Below, one piece after another: positions 6,414 to 6,984 of a stretch of DNA of 6,984 nt; the stretch's first letter is position 1; every line of letters starts with the position of its first letter. This DNA comes from UBA1672 sp023140905. Lineage in GTDB: Bacteria; Pseudomonadota; Alphaproteobacteria; Micavibrionales; Micavibrionaceae. Made by a program: the position numbers and the translations under genes. The notes under the pieces were generated by a model. It made no database searches and had not been told where the DNA came from. It saw only the letters and a list, made by a program, of their open reading frames with translations. The stretch is taken from NCBI GenBank assembly GCA_030636745.1, contig DAOVWH010000089.1, positions 1-6,984 on the forward strand, in the 5' to 3' direction.

Positions 6414-6984
6414 GTGTCATCGTCAAATTTGACTTCCTCGCCATTGATTTACACCAGATATGCTGGAGCCCTTATTGATTTGGCTGAGCAAGAAAAGATT
6501 GTTAATAAGGTCCAAAAAGATTTGTCTGCTCTGGGGAATGCTCTGGAGGCGTCAGAGGAACTAAGTAAGGTGATATCTTCGCCTCTTATTAATGTTAGCA
6601 AGCATGCTAGTGTATTAGAAGAATTAGCACAAAAAATGAAAATGCAGCCGCTTACCAAAAAGTTTTTGGGTGTGTTGGCGGGCAATCGTCGTTTAGGCGC
6701 TCTTCTCGGTATTATAAGAGCCTATGAAAAGATTGTTACTCAACAATCTGGACTTGTGGAAGTAAGTGTTCAAACGGCTGAAGCATTGAGTAAAGATCAA
6801 TTGGTTATTGTTAAGGATAAAATAGAAAAAGCACTTAAGACATCAATTGAATTGGAAGAAAAAGTATCTCCCAAAATTATGGGGGGAATGGTTGTTACGA
6901 TCGGATCTTATATGATTGATGATTCGGTTCGCCGCAAAGTAGAGCGTCTTGGTATGGTGCTTAAGTCTAGTGCTAATCAGGAAA
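6414..6984 (+). CDS. atpH: F1Fo ATP synthase subunit delta, 3' end cut by window edge
   Basis: Delta is part of the peripheral stalk; it caps the F1 alpha3beta3 head and links it to the b subunits, on the cytoplasmic face of the inner membrane. Seen: an open frame of 190 codons with no stop, starting MSSSNLTSSPLIYTRYAGAL. It contains the family's N-terminal helical domain (RYAGALIDLAEQEKI about 15-29, VISSPLINVSKH about 53-64), FLGVLAGNRRL (84-94) and the C-terminal blocks VSPKIMGGMVVTIG (151-164) and MIDDSVRRKVERL (167-179). Family members are about 177-187 residues, so only a few codons should be missing. GTG at 6414 is the start: an in-frame TAA lies at 6393-6395, no ATG comes before residue 75, and AAGGA sits 10 bases upstream. 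In Alphaproteobacteria atpH usually heads atpHAGDC, so atpA is expected just beyond the window. Confidence 0.93.
   Translation, partial: MSSSNLTSSPLIYTRYAGALIDLAEQEKIVNKVQKDLSALGNALEASEELSKVISSPLINVSKHASVLEELAQKMKMQPLTKKFLGVLAGNRRLGALLGIIRAYEKIVTQQSGLVEVSVQTAEALSKDQLVIVKDKIEKALKTSIELEEKVSPKIMGGMVVTIGSYMIDDSVRRKVERLGMVLKSSANQE

Overview
The window looks like a chromosomal segment of an alphaproteobacterium of moderate to low G+C content. The evidence is the gene order: a small transaldolase/fructose-6-phosphate aldolase gene, divergent from priA, with the F1 ATP synthase delta gene (atpH) further along. In many Alphaproteobacteria priA lies near the start of an F1-only operon (atpHAGDC), with the F0 genes elsewhere. 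The lineage below class level cannot be decided from this sequence.

Layout: positions 1-446 (minus strand) hold the 5' two thirds of the aldolase gene. A 100-bp divergent spacer separates it from priA (547-2799), which encodes a complete replication-restart helicase. Ten bases after priA, on the same strand, begins a TraX-family membrane protein gene (2810-3607). It converges, with 5 bp between stop codons, on a minus-strand gene (3613-5055). That gene encodes a polytopic membrane protein fused to a spermidine-synthase-like Rossmann domain. A 132-bp divergent spacer follows, then a second TraX-family gene (5188-6033) that is a clear paralogue of the first. A 380-bp non-coding stretch (6034-6413) holds a terminator-like hairpin, three 11-bp direct repeats and a plausible promoter. 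It leads into atpH (6414 to the window edge).

The ends are housekeeping genes: sugar-phosphate aldol chemistry, replication restart and ATP synthesis. The middle three genes look like an accessory membrane-modification cassette set between priA and atpH. TraX proteins are integral-membrane acyltransferase-like proteins; the founding member acetylates the F-plasmid pilin. SpeE-like membrane fusions are mostly of unknown substrate. A shared role in modifying a membrane or surface component is a reasonable inference, but nothing in the sequence proves it. The cassette genes are more A+T-rich than priA: I count 31 G+C in 60 bases at 2101-2160 and 18 in 60 at 4681-4740.
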